This document shows, one piece after another, positions 33,157 through 40,260 of a DNA stretch of 42,331 bases (position 1 is the first letter of the stretch; every line of letters begins with the position of its first letter). Location: positions 1 to 42,331 of IMG/VR virus record IMGVR_UViG_3300025138_008739; one strand, written 5' to 3'. The position numbers and the translations under genes were made by a program. The notes under the pieces were generated by a model. It was not told the DNA's origin. It made no database searches and was given only the letters and a program-made list of their open reading frames with translations. Source of the DNA: a virus.

Positions 33157-34192
33157 CACGCATTGTGGCATTAGAAACTCTTCAGAAATATTTTTAGATA
33201 ATGCAGAAGACTTTTATACAAACATATTCTTTCCGGAATGTAAAAAACGTGGAGTAACTCAAATATTACACTTAGGTGATTATTATGATCATCGTAAATT
33301 TGTAAACTTTAAAGCACTTAATCAAAATAGAAGAGTGTTTTTAGAACCTTTACGAAAAAATAATATGGTCATGGATATTATACCAGGCAACCATGATACA
33401 TATTATAAAAACACTAATGAATTAAATTCATTAAAAGAATGCCTAGGTCATTACATGAATGAAATCCATATAATTATGGAACCAACTGTTATGGAATACG
33501 GTTCTTTAAGTATGGGATTACTTCCATGGATATGCTCAGATAATTATGATCAATCAATGAATTTTATAAGAGATTGTAAAGCCGATTGGTTAGGTGCACA
33601 TCTTGAATTGGCTAACTTTGAAATCGGTAGAGGCATTATGGCACATGGCGGTATGGATCCAAAGCTATTTCATAAGTTTGAACAAGTATTATCTGGTCAT
33701 TATCACACAGCTTCTAAAAGAGATAACATATGGTACTTAGGTAATCCTATGGAGTTCTTTTGGTCTGATGCGCATGATACAAAGTACTTTCATATTCTTG
33801 ATACTGAAACAAGACAAATTGAAAAAATACAAAATACTTACACTTTATTTGAAAAAATAGTGTACAATGACAAAGAAGTATGTTATAATAACTATAATAA
33901 AAACTTATCTAAAAAGTTTGTTAAAGTTGTTGTAGCAGAAAAATCTGATCCATTTACGTTTGATAGGTTCATTGATAATATACAGAATCAAGATATTTAC
34001 GAACTAAAAATAGCAGAAAATTTTAATGAGTTTATGGGTCAAAACGTTGAAGACGAAGATATGAATTTTCAAGATACAGTTGAAATAGTTGATTCATATG
34101 TTGAAGCAGTAGATACAGATTTAGATAAGAGTAAGATTAAGATCCAAATGAGAGAATTGATGACGGAAGCGCAGGCACTTGAAATAGCATGA
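33134..34192 (+). CDS. 47: Recombination nuclease subunit gp47 (Mre11-like)
   Basis: This 352-residue protein (T4 gp47 is 339) is a calcineurin-like phosphoesterase. The motifs are LNDTHCG (Asp8, His10), HLGDYYDHR (Asp49), GNHDTYY (85-91), AHGGMD (170-175) and SGHYHTA (187-193), which together form the two-metal centre of the SbcD/Mre11 family. With gp46 it resects DNA ends for recombination and host DNA breakdown. It overlaps the genes on both sides. A promoter-like element inside it (33861-33889) could feed gp46. Confidence 0.95.
   Translation: MKLAILNDTHCGIRNSSEIFLDNAEDFYTNIFFPECKKRGVTQILHLGDYYDHRKFVNFKALNQNRRVFLEPLRKNNMVMDIIPGNHDTYYKNTNELNSLKECLGHYMNEIHIIMEPTVMEYGSLSMGLLPWICSDNYDQSMNFIRDCKADWLGAHLELANFEIGRGIMAHGGMDPKLFHKFEQVLSGHYHTASKRDNIWYLGNPMEFFWSDAHDTKYFHILDTETRQIEKIQNTYTLFEKIVYNDKEVCYNNYNKNLSKKFVKVVVAEKSDPFTFDRFIDNIQNQDIYELKIAENFNEFMGQNVEDEDMNFQDTVEIVDSYVEAVDTDLDKSKIKIQMRELMTEAQALEIA
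33861..33889 (+). promoter_or_regulatory. Internal TGTACA-N17-TATAAT promoter in gp47
   Basis: TGTACA at 33861-33866, a 17-base spacer and TATAAT at 33884-33889 repeat the gp55/gp45 promoter layout. The following ACTATAATA also matches the start region of the 41322 promoter. It lies about 300 bases ahead of gp46. The coding constraint is unknown, so this is a good candidate and not a certainty. Confidence 0.5.
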
Positions 34193-35889
34193 TAAATTTT
34201 AAATCTATAAAATATAAGAACTTTTTATCTTCAGGAAACACTTTTACTGAAATACCTTTAAATAAAGATAAGTCTACACTTATTGTTGGCCAAAACGGTG
34301 CAGGCAAATCAACAATGCTAGATGCTATATCATTTGCGTTGTTCGGTAAACCTCATCGTAAAATTATGAAGAACCAATTAGTTAATTCTATTAATCAAAA
34401 ACAAGCAGTTGTTGAAGTAGAGTTCTCTGTAGGTGCTGCACACTTTAAAATTATAAGAGGTATAAAGCCAAACATATTTGAAATATGGAAAGATGGTACT
34501 ATGATTAACCAATCTTCTCATTCATTAGAATACCAGAAGATCCTTGAGCAAAATATACTGAAACTTAATCATAAAAGTTTTCATCAAGTTGTAGTTTTAG
34601 GTTCTTCCTCTTTTATACCTTTCATGCAACTGAATGCAGGCCATCGTAGGAATGTTATTGAAGACCTTCTGGATATTAATATTTTCTCTAAGATGAATCT
34701 TATTATAAGAGAAAGAAATTCTATATTAAAAGAAAGTATCACCAGAATAAGTAACGATACTAATATTGTCAAAAGTAAAATAGAACAACAGGCAAAGTAC
34801 ATTCGTGATATTGCTGCTCTTACACAAGAAAATAAAAACAAATACGAAAAACAAGTTTCAACTGGTAGAGAAAGAATAACTAAACTTCAAAAAGAAAATA
34901 GTGAATTAAGTTTAGCACTAGAATCTAGTACAGCAATTGATGAATTGAAAGAACTACAAACACAAAAGAATAAAGTCATTGGTGAAATTGCTACTATAAA
35001 ACAAGAAATGAAATCGGTTGCAAAACGCGGTATGTTTTTAGAAAAAAATGATGAGTGCCCTACATGCGATCAGCCTATAGCTAATAAAGATAAACTTATA
35101 TCAGAAACAAAAAGTGAAGCGCATAAAGTTCAATCTTCTTTAAATACAGTGCAAATAAATGGCAGCTCTATAGATAATGACATATCAGCATTAGAAGAAA
35201 TCATTAAAGATATAAAAGAAAAGACCGATACTATTAATGCAAATAATAGAGAAATCATTTCAGTAACACAAAACAATGATGAGTTACAAAAATATTTAGA
35301 AACTGAAGTGTCAGCCGATTTAACTGGTGCACGCAATGATTTAGAAACAATGAACAACGATAAAGAAAGTTTATTTGAAGAGAAGCTTAAGTTAAATGAA
35401 CAGTTTGGTTATAACAATGTCATTGCTGAAATGCTAAGAGATACTGGCATTAAGACAAAGATTATTAAGCAGTATTTACCTACTATTAATAAACTTGTTA
35501 ACCAGTTCCTGCAAACTCTGGACTTCTTTGTATCTTTCAACTTAGATGAAAGTTTTAATGAAACAATAAGATCAAGACACAGAGATGATTTTACTTATGA
35601 TTCATTTAGTGAAGGTGAAAAACAAAGAATAGATTTATCATTACTATTTACATGGAGGCAAATTGCTAAAATGAAAAACTCAGTAGCAACTAACTTATTA
35701 GTACTTGATGAAACATTTGATTCATCACTTGATCATGACGGTATCGAAAACTTATTAAAAATATTATCAATGATGGACGCTAATAGTAATACGTTTATTA
35801 TATCACATAAAGGAGATATTTTAGATGGTAAGTTTGAGTCCAAAATTGAATTTGTAAAAGATAGAAATTTTTCTAAGATAAAAAATTAA
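34189..35889 (+). CDS. 46: Recombination ATPase subunit gp46 (Rad50/SbcC-like)
   Basis: This 566-residue SMC-like ATPase (T4 gp46 is 560) has Walker A VGQNGAGKS (33-41), a Q-loop region around VVVLGSSSFIPFMQL, and long coiled coils (about 170-285 and 300-410). A CPTC zinc hook is at 290-293, followed by the ABC signature SEGEKQR (474-480) and Walker B LLVLDETFDSSLD (503-515). Partnered with gp47 it opens and resects DNA ends. The start overlaps gp47 by ATGA. The gene is followed by a 77-base gap with the gp45 promoter. Confidence 0.95.
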   Translation: MINFKSIKYKNFLSSGNTFTEIPLNKDKSTLIVGQNGAGKSTMLDAISFALFGKPHRKIMKNQLVNSINQKQAVVEVEFSVGAAHFKIIRGIKPNIFEIWKDGTMINQSSHSLEYQKILEQNILKLNHKSFHQVVVLGSSSFIPFMQLNAGHRRNVIEDLLDINIFSKMNLIIRERNSILKESITRISNDTNIVKSKIEQQAKYIRDIAALTQENKNKYEKQVSTGRERITKLQKENSELSLALESSTAIDELKELQTQKNKVIGEIATIKQEMKSVAKRGMFLEKNDECPTCDQPIANKDKLISETKSEAHKVQSSLNTVQINGSSIDNDISALEEIIKDIKEKTDTINANNREIISVTQNNDELQKYLETEVSADLTGARNDLETMNNDKESLFEEKLKLNEQFGYNNVIAEMLRDTGIKTKIIKQYLPTINKLVNQFLQTLDFFVSFNLDESFNETIRSRHRDDFTYDSFSEGEKQRIDLSLLFTWRQIAKMKNSVATNLLVLDETFDSSLDHDGIENLLKILSMMDANSNTFIISHKGDILDGKFESKIEFVKDRNFSKIKN

Positions 35890-35895
35890 ATGAAA

Positions 35896-35912
35896 TTAAC
35901 TGTGTACATTTA
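35896..35912 (+). repeat. Repeated promoter block TTAACTGTGTACATTTA (also at 32091-32107)
   Basis: A 17-base exact repeat covers -42 to -26 of both the gp55 and gp45 promoters and includes the -35 hexamer TGTACA. Identity reaching beyond the hexamer suggests either an activator site or a promoter duplication. Confidence 0.85.
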
Positions 35913-35931
35913 CGTGAATGTATGGTATAAT
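35903..35931 (+). promoter_or_regulatory. Sigma70-like phage promoter for gp45 (TGTACA-N17-TATAAT)
   Basis: TGTACA is at 35903-35908 and TATAAT at 35926-35931, with a TATGG extension upstream of the -10. The predicted start is near 35938, with an AAGGAAGG ribosome site before the ATG at 35967. It opens the clamp-clamp loader-regA operon. Confidence 0.8.
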
Positions 35932-35966
35932 ACTATTATAAAATGAAAAAAGGAAGGTTATAAATT

Positions 35967-36644
35967 ATGGAATTAAGTGAAAGCACTTTACAAGTTTTAA
36001 GAAACTTTTCAGGTATTAATCAAAATTTATTGATTAAATCTGGATCTAATATTAAAACTATTAGTGAAGCAAGAAACGTAGTAGCAACTGCCGATGTTAC
36101 TGAAAGTTTTGAAAAAGATTTCGGCATATACGATTTAAATGAATTTATTGGAGTAATGGGTTTAGTTGATACTCCAACATTGAAATTTGATGAAGACTTT
36201 GTTACTGTTTCAGATTCATCAGGTAGATCTAAAGTAAAATATTTCTATGCTGCTGAAGAAACATTAACAGCACCCACTAAAGACGTTACTATGCCAGAAG
36301 CTGATGTTAAGTTTGTATTAGACAATGATACTCTTAACAAGTTAAAAAAAGCTGCATCGACTTTAGGTCATAGTGAAGTATCAATAAAAGCAAATGGCGG
36401 CATATTAAGTTTGTCAATCATTGAAAGTAAAAATGCAACTTCAAACGCTTTTTCAATTGATATCGATGGTGAATTTAAACAGGACGCTGCATTTAATTTC
36501 ATTATAAGCATTTCTAATCTTAAGATCCTCCCTGGTGACTATGATGTAGAAATATCTTCTAAACTAATAACGCAATTTAAAAACAAAGAAATACCTTTAA
36601 AGTATTGGATTGCACTTGAAAAAACATCAACTTACGGAGTATGA
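35967..36644 (+). CDS. 45: Sliding clamp gp45
   Basis: This 225-residue protein (T4 gp45 is 228) contains LRNFSGINQNLLIKSGSNIKTIS, DLNEFIGVMGLVDTPTLKF and the C-terminal PLKYWIALEKTSTY typical of T4 clamps. It forms a trimeric ring that tethers the DNA polymerase to DNA and activates late transcription with gp55 and a coactivator (gp33 in T4, not seen here). It is the first gene of an operon with gp44, gp62 and regA. It has a good ribosome site, AAGGAAGG. Confidence 0.93.
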   Translation: MELSESTLQVLRNFSGINQNLLIKSGSNIKTISEARNVVATADVTESFEKDFGIYDLNEFIGVMGLVDTPTLKFDEDFVTVSDSSGRSKVKYFYAAEETLTAPTKDVTMPEADVKFVLDNDTLNKLKKAASTLGHSEVSIKANGGILSLSIIESKNATSNAFSIDIDGEFKQDAAFNFIISISNLKILPGDYDVEISSKLITQFKNKEIPLKYWIALEKTSTYGV

Positions 36645-36645
36645 C

Positions 36646-36894
36646 ATGTCAGATAATATAACTCAATTAAAAGATCTTGCTAATAAAGCAAGCAGAAGTA
36701 CAGTAGCAGTAATTGATGCTGTTACACAAAGAGGCGGATTCAAAGGCGAAGAGCTTTCAACTATAGGTAGCTTAAGGGATCAATGCATTCAGATCATTCA
36801 AATAAGTGAAGCACTTCAGCAAGAAGATGCTATGAAAGATAGCAGCGCAGCACCCGCAATTGCAGAGCCTGCAAACGACAAGCCAAAGAAGTAA
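36646..36894 (+). CDS. Small hypothetical protein between clamp and clamp loader
   Basis: This 82-residue protein is unrecognised. I choose the ATG at 36646 (MSDNITQLKDLANKA) because GGAG lies 7 bases upstream and it starts just after the gp45 stop. A longer reading from a TTG at 36610 would overlap the end of gp45. Residues about 1-60 look helical (NITQLKDLANKASRSTVAV, then LRDQCIQIIQISEALQQ), and the tail is Ala/Pro/Lys rich. Its stop overlaps gp44 in TAATG. It may be a replisome accessory factor, but there is no motif to support a function. Confidence 0.65.
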   Translation: MSDNITQLKDLANKASRSTVAVIDAVTQRGGFKGEELSTIGSLRDQCIQIIQISEALQQEDAMKDSSAAPAIAEPANDKPKK

Positions 36895-37832
36895 TGAGTA
36901 CTGACTTTTTATGGGTCGAAAAGTATAGGCCTAAGGTTGTAGCAGATACGATCTTACCTGAATCTTTAAAATTAACCTTCCAAAAGATAGTCGACGGTGG
37001 TGAACTTCCTAATATGTTGTTCACTGGCACCGCCGGCTTAGGTAAGACCACAGTCGCCCGAGCTCTATGCAATGAGCTCGGCTGCGATTTTATTCTTATC
37101 AACGGATCTGAAGAAGGTAATATTGATACGTTAAGAACTAAGATAAAACAATTTGCATCGTCTGTTTCATTACAAGGCGGTTATAAAGTTGTTATATTAG
37201 ATGAAGCTGACTATCTCAATCCACAATCTACACAACCAGCATTGCGCGGTTTTATAGAAGAGTTTTCCAATAACTGCAGATTTATTCTTACATGCAACTT
37301 TAAAAACAGAATTATCGAGCCACTACATTCACGATGTGGTGTATATGAATTTAACACATCTAAAAAATCTATGATTGAGTTGTGTGAATCCTTTATGGCT
37401 AGATGTAAAACTATTTTAGATAATGAAAAAATTGAATACGACGACAAACCACTAGCTGAACTTATAATGAAATTTGCACCTGATTGGCGTAGAGTATTAA
37501 ATGAATTACAAAGATATTCTATTAACGGCCGCATCGATTCAGGTGTTGTAGCTAATCTTCAAGATAAAAACTTTGATGATTTGTTTTCTCATTTAAAAAA
37601 TAAAAATTTTAAAAGCATGAGATCTTGGGTAGTAAACAATATAGATACAGATGCAAGCGCTATTTTTAGAGCTATTTACGACAGAATGATGGACAAAGTT
37701 GCACCACAATCGATACCACAACTTGTTCTTTTGCTTGCAGACTATCAATACAAAAATGCATTTGTTGCTGACCACGAACTTAATGTGGTGGCATGTTTAA
37801 CGGAGGTAATGTCAGATGTCCAATTCAGATAA
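36894..37832 (+). CDS. 44: Clamp loader ATPase gp44
   Basis: This 312-residue AAA+ ATPase (T4 gp44 is 319) is the large clamp-loader subunit. It has DFLWVEKYRPK at the N-terminus, Walker A GTAGLGKT at 45-52, Walker B VVILDEAD at 99-106, sensor-1 ILTCNFKN at 131-138 and the SRC motif at 146-148. Four gp44 subunits with one gp62 load gp45. The codons over the Walker A segment are unusually GC-rich (36 of 60 bases at 37021-37080 by hand count) and contain a strong inverted repeat. The gene overlaps the following glutaredoxin by 17 bases. Confidence 0.94.
   Translation: MSTDFLWVEKYRPKVVADTILPESLKLTFQKIVDGGELPNMLFTGTAGLGKTTVARALCNELGCDFILINGSEEGNIDTLRTKIKQFASSVSLQGGYKVVILDEADYLNPQSTQPALRGFIEEFSNNCRFILTCNFKNRIIEPLHSRCGVYEFNTSKKSMIELCESFMARCKTILDNEKIEYDDKPLAELIMKFAPDWRRVLNELQRYSINGRIDSGVVANLQDKNFDDLFSHLKNKNFKSMRSWVVNNIDTDASAIFRAIYDRMMDKVAPQSIPQLVLLLADYQYKNAFVADHELNVVACLTEVMSDVQFR
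37058..37081 (+). repeat. Strong inverted repeat inside gp44 (CCGAGCTC/GAGCTCGG)
   Basis: CCGAGCTC (37058-37065) and GAGCTCGG (37074-37081) form a perfect 8-bp stem with an 8-base loop within the coding sequence just after the Walker A motif. Such a GC-rich hairpin is unusual in this AT-rich genome. Its function is unknown. Confidence 0.8.
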
Positions 37833-38121
37833 TTTAACTTTATATACACAAGATGATTGTAATTATTGCCATATAATGAAAAAGAAACTTGCCGAGTGGG
37901 ATTTTAAATATAGAGAAATAAATATAAGTTATGATCTATTCGCTAAAGAGTTTTTAAAAGAACGTGGCCATAGAACAGTACCTCAACTTTATTTAAACGA
38001 ATTACATTTAAATAAATTTCCAACTACAGAACTTACTAAAAATCATGTTGTAAAAGAAATTGATTATGAAAATTATGTAGGTGGTGTAGAAAGCTGGGCT
38101 CCTCTTAAAAGTGCTGTGTAA
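37816..38121 (+). CDS. Glutaredoxin-like protein
   Basis: This 101-residue thioredoxin-fold protein has the dithiol active site CNYC (Cys15, Cys18) directly after LTLYTQDD, and TVPQLYLNE with the cis-proline. This is the NrdH/glutaredoxin pattern, which donates electrons to ribonucleotide reductase or reduces protein disulfides. No reductase gene is in this window, so the partner may be elsewhere in the genome or in the host. It overlaps gp44 by 17 bases and the next gene by TAATG, so it is part of the replication operon and sits between two clamp-loader subunit genes. Confidence 0.88.
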   Translation: MSNSDNLTLYTQDDCNYCHIMKKKLAEWDFKYREINISYDLFAKEFLKERGHRTVPQLYLNELHLNKFPTTELTKNHVVKEIDYENYVGGVESWAPLKSAV

Positions 38122-38729
38122 TGAGTGACAACGATATAATGTTAGAATATCTTAGATCTTCTATAGATCATAATGGAATATATAGATGTTCTCCTGGAAA
38201 ATGGCTTATGGGTAAAGCTCCAAATACATCTTACAGGTGGCAGTTTTATCTCAGAAGGTGTATGTTTACTCCACAATTCAGTATTACTTCTGCTGAATAT
38301 TTAATTAAGAAATTAAACAATCCTAATAATATTCAAATTGCAGCGGTTGAAAGTGCTGGAGTACCTCTTGGTATTGCTATGTCAAACATACTAGGCGTAC
38401 CCCTTCTTACAATTAAAACTGAACGTAAAAAATATGGATTATCGAATTGGACTGAAGGTACTATTACTGGAAAACCAATTCTGCTCGTTGACGATTTAGC
38501 TGGTTCTGCTAGTTCTCTTAAAAATGCAGAATATGTTTTAAAAAGTTATAATCTTCCAGTTGCAGATGAATATGCTGTACTTATTAATAAAACACAAGGT
38601 ACACACCAAATCAATTATCTTGAAGAAAAAACATTGCACTTTCTATTTACTTGTGAAGATTTTTCGATGAGTTGGAAAGCCTATGTTGACCGATACAATA
38701 AAGAGCCAAACTTTGGTAGTTGGGCTTAA
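38121..38729 (+). CDS. Phosphoribosyltransferase-like protein
   Basis: This 202-residue protein has the PRPP-binding signature LLVDDLAGSASSL at about residues 121-133, where two adjacent acidic residues precede the small-residue loop. Upstream lies VESAGVPLGIAMSNILGVPLLTI, typical of the type-I phosphoribosyltransferase core. RKKYGL may be part of the flexible loop. Its closest pattern is orotate phosphoribosyltransferase (PyrE type) or a purine salvage enzyme. I cannot settle the base it uses. The position between gp44 and gp62 suggests a role in supplying nucleotides during replication, by inference. Confidence 0.75.
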   Translation: MSDNDIMLEYLRSSIDHNGIYRCSPGKWLMGKAPNTSYRWQFYLRRCMFTPQFSITSAEYLIKKLNNPNNIQIAAVESAGVPLGIAMSNILGVPLLTIKTERKKYGLSNWTEGTITGKPILLVDDLAGSASSLKNAEYVLKSYNLPVADEYAVLINKTQGTHQINYLEEKTLHFLFTCEDFSMSWKAYVDRYNKEPNFGSWA

Positions 38730-38744
38730 ACTAGAAAGAATATC

Positions 38745-39122
38745 ATGAATCCATTTGAATACTCAAACGCAATAAATTATACTAAAAAGAATATTATGAT
38801 TGACGATATTACTGAAAAAGCGTATTCGTCATACATGATCAATAGACAGCTGTCATACTTTCCAGATACAGTATTAGCTGCAAATGAGATGAACCGTAAC
38901 CATCATCTTGATAACCGCCTTCAATTTGATTTTTTTATAAATATAATTAGAAAACGTAAAAGGTTTTCTAAATGGTTCAAACCTGAACAGATTAGTGACT
39001 TGGATGTGGTTAAAAAATATTATGGCTATAGCAATGAAAAAGCCCGACAGATTTTACCTTTACTTTCCACTGATCAAATAACTGAATTGAAAAGTAAGGC
39101 GGTAAAAGGTGGAAGAAAATAA
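38745..39122 (+). CDS. 62: Clamp loader small subunit gp62
   Basis: This is a 125-residue protein (T4 gp62 is 187). MNPFEYSNAINYTKKNIM, SYMINRQLSYFPDTVLAANEMN and LDNRLQFDFFINIIRKRKRFSKW match the gp62 family strongly. It joins four gp44 subunits in the clamp loader. The protein is short relative to T4, as is typical of marine T4-like phages. It overlaps regA by 14 bases. The two genes before it, glutaredoxin and phosphoribosyltransferase, separate it from gp44, unlike the T4 order. Confidence 0.9.
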   Translation: MNPFEYSNAINYTKKNIMIDDITEKAYSSYMINRQLSYFPDTVLAANEMNRNHHLDNRLQFDFFINIIRKRKRFSKWFKPEQISDLDVVKKYYGYSNEKARQILPLLSTDQITELKSKAVKGGRK

Positions 39123-39525
39123 CATTGTAGAATGGAATCCAGCAAATATGCTGGAAGTCACATTAAATGAGCCAGACGATTTTCTTAAAATTAAAGAAAC
39201 ACTTACTCGTATAGGCGTAGCATCGCGTAAAGACAATAAGCTTTATCAGTCTTGTCATATACTACACAAACAAGGCAGATACTTTATCGTGCACTTTAAA
39301 GAGTTGTTTCTATTAGATGGAAAAAAGTCTAATCTTGAAGAAAATGATGTCGGCCGTAGAAATACTATAGCAACATTAATGAGTGATTGGGGATTATTAA
39401 CTGTAGTAAATAAAGAACAGCTACAGCCAACAGCACCTTTAAGACAGATTAAAATAATTTCTTTTAAAGATAAAGATAAATGGGAATTGTGTCCAAAATA
39501 TAATATTGGTAACAGTACAAAATGA
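39109..39525 (+). CDS. regA: RegA translational repressor
   Basis: This protein matches T4 RegA (122 residues) through MLEVTLNEPDDFLKIKET, LTRIGVA, LYQSCHILHKQGRYFIVHFKE and WELCPKYNIGN. It binds ribosome-site RNA of early and replication mRNAs to repress translation. The GTG start at 39109 (138 residues) is supported by TAAGGC 8 bases upstream. An ATG at 39148 would give a protein starting exactly like T4 RegA (125 residues) but has a weaker ribosome site. Both starts are plausible, and I keep the GTG. It overlaps gp62, and its end overlaps the next gene. Confidence 0.93.
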   Translation: MEENNIVEWNPANMLEVTLNEPDDFLKIKETLTRIGVASRKDNKLYQSCHILHKQGRYFIVHFKELFLLDGKKSNLEENDVGRRNTIATLMSDWGLLTVVNKEQLQPTAPLRQIKIISFKDKDKWELCPKYNIGNSTK

Positions 39526-39725
39526 CCAGCAAAGACGAGAATGAAATCTTCTATGCAGTAAAAGGTCATTTGATACCAAGTCACTGGAGTCGAAAAGATA
39601 TAGACGCCATGACTGATAGTTATATCAAAAGACTTTGGGGTAATTGTGAACGTTTACCTCGTACTTCGGAAGCTTTTGAAAAAGCCTGGGAAAAAGCAAC
39701 GCGTATACCATTTGGTACTTGCTAA
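39522..39725 (+). CDS. Small hypothetical protein after regA
   Basis: This is a 67-residue protein with ATGA overlap to regA. It contains DENEIFYAVKGHLIPSHWS, then KDIDAMTDSYIKRLWGN and AFEKAWEKATRIPFG. It is mixed-charge and probably helical in the middle. No family, membrane segment or signal peptide was recognised. It ends the replication operon, before the 111-base region with the hsp20 leader. Confidence 0.55.
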   Translation: MTSKDENEIFYAVKGHLIPSHWSRKDIDAMTDSYIKRLWGNCERLPRTSEAFEKAWEKATRIPFGTC

Positions 39726-39783
39726 AAAGAAAAATTTGGACCTACTGGTTTAAATTAGAAATTAAGATACTATATATATTATA

Positions 39784-39836
39784 GAGGCGCCGATAACCGG
39801 GTCTCGTACAACCTTGCTAGTCAATAGGAGGCAATT
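39784..39836 (+). promoter_or_regulatory. Predicted ROSE-type RNA thermometer in the hsp20 leader
   Basis: Two hairpins precede the hsp20 ATG. The first pairs GAGGC (39784-39788) with GTCTC (39801-39805) and CCG (39790-39792) with CGG (39798-39800), with a bulged G. The second pairs CCTTGCT (39812-39818) with AGGAGG (39826-39831): C-G, C-G, U-A, U-G, bulged G816, C-G, U-A, with a 7-base loop. The Shine-Dalgarno AGGAGG is fully inside the stem, 5 bases from the ATG. This is the known ROSE architecture (anti-SD UUGCU with a bulged G) of alphaproteobacterial and gamma small-heat-shock genes. No biochemical evidence exists here. Confidence 0.8.
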
Positions 39837-40247
39837 ATGACTAAGAACTTTATTTACCCAAGAAACGCTTTCTTGGGATTCGATCACATTTTCGACCAGC
39901 TAGAAAATATTCATAGCCACGCGAAAGATACGTACCCACCATATAATGTAGTCAAACACGACAATATGAAATATGAAATAGAAATGGCTGTAGCCGGATT
40001 TAAAAAAGACCATATCGATATTGAAGTAAAAGACCACGTTATGAACATTATTGGTAATAGACCTAAGCGTAGAGAACAAGACGCATATGTCCATAAAGGT
40101 ATTAGTGCTCGAAAGTTTTCAAGATCATTTAGACTGTCCGAATATACGGAAGTAGACGGTGCAGACATTCAGGACGGCATACTATCTGTTCAATTAAAGG
40201 TAGTCCTACCAGAAGAGAAGCGACCTCGGAAAATTAAAATTAATTAA
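39837..40247 (+). CDS. Small heat shock protein Hsp20 (IbpA-like)
   Basis: This 136-residue small heat-shock protein has the alpha-crystallin domain at about residues 37-124 and a C-terminal I-X-I motif (KIKIN). YPPYNVVKHDNMKYEIEM, AVAGFKKDHIDIEVKD, ISARKFSRSFRL and GADIQDGILSVQL are the IbpA-type motifs of proteobacteria. It holds unfolding proteins and could protect capsid or replication proteins during infection. Phage-borne Hsp20 genes are known in marine myoviruses. Its leader appears to be a ROSE thermometer (see findings), so expression may rise with temperature. It has no signal peptide. Confidence 0.93.
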   Translation: MTKNFIYPRNAFLGFDHIFDQLENIHSHAKDTYPPYNVVKHDNMKYEIEMAVAGFKKDHIDIEVKDHVMNIIGNRPKRREQDAYVHKGISARKFSRSFRLSEYTEVDGADIQDGILSVQLKVVLPEEKRPRKIKIN

Positions 40248-40260
40248 CGAGGAAAATTAA

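Noticed and set aside
36610-36645. TTG start giving a 94-residue version of the protein between gp45 and gp44
   Set aside because: It would overlap the gp45 C-terminus and lacks a ribosome site. The ATG at 36646 has GGAG at a good distance.
39255-39584. Minus-strand frame opposite regA (109 codons)
   Set aside because: It is a shadow of regA and the next gene. It is Cys/Ser/Leu rich with no family features.
39736-39780. A sigma70 promoter for hsp20 with TTGGAC as -35
   Set aside because: No TATAAT-like sequence stands 16-18 bases downstream. The AT-rich TATATATATT near 39771-39780 may be the -10 or a late-type element, but it is not clear enough to annotate.
39726-39836. tRNA gene in the gap before hsp20
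   Set aside because: The GC-rich hairpins do not form a cloverleaf and there is no TTCRA T-arm motif. They fit a ROSE-type leader instead. No tRNA was seen elsewhere in the window.
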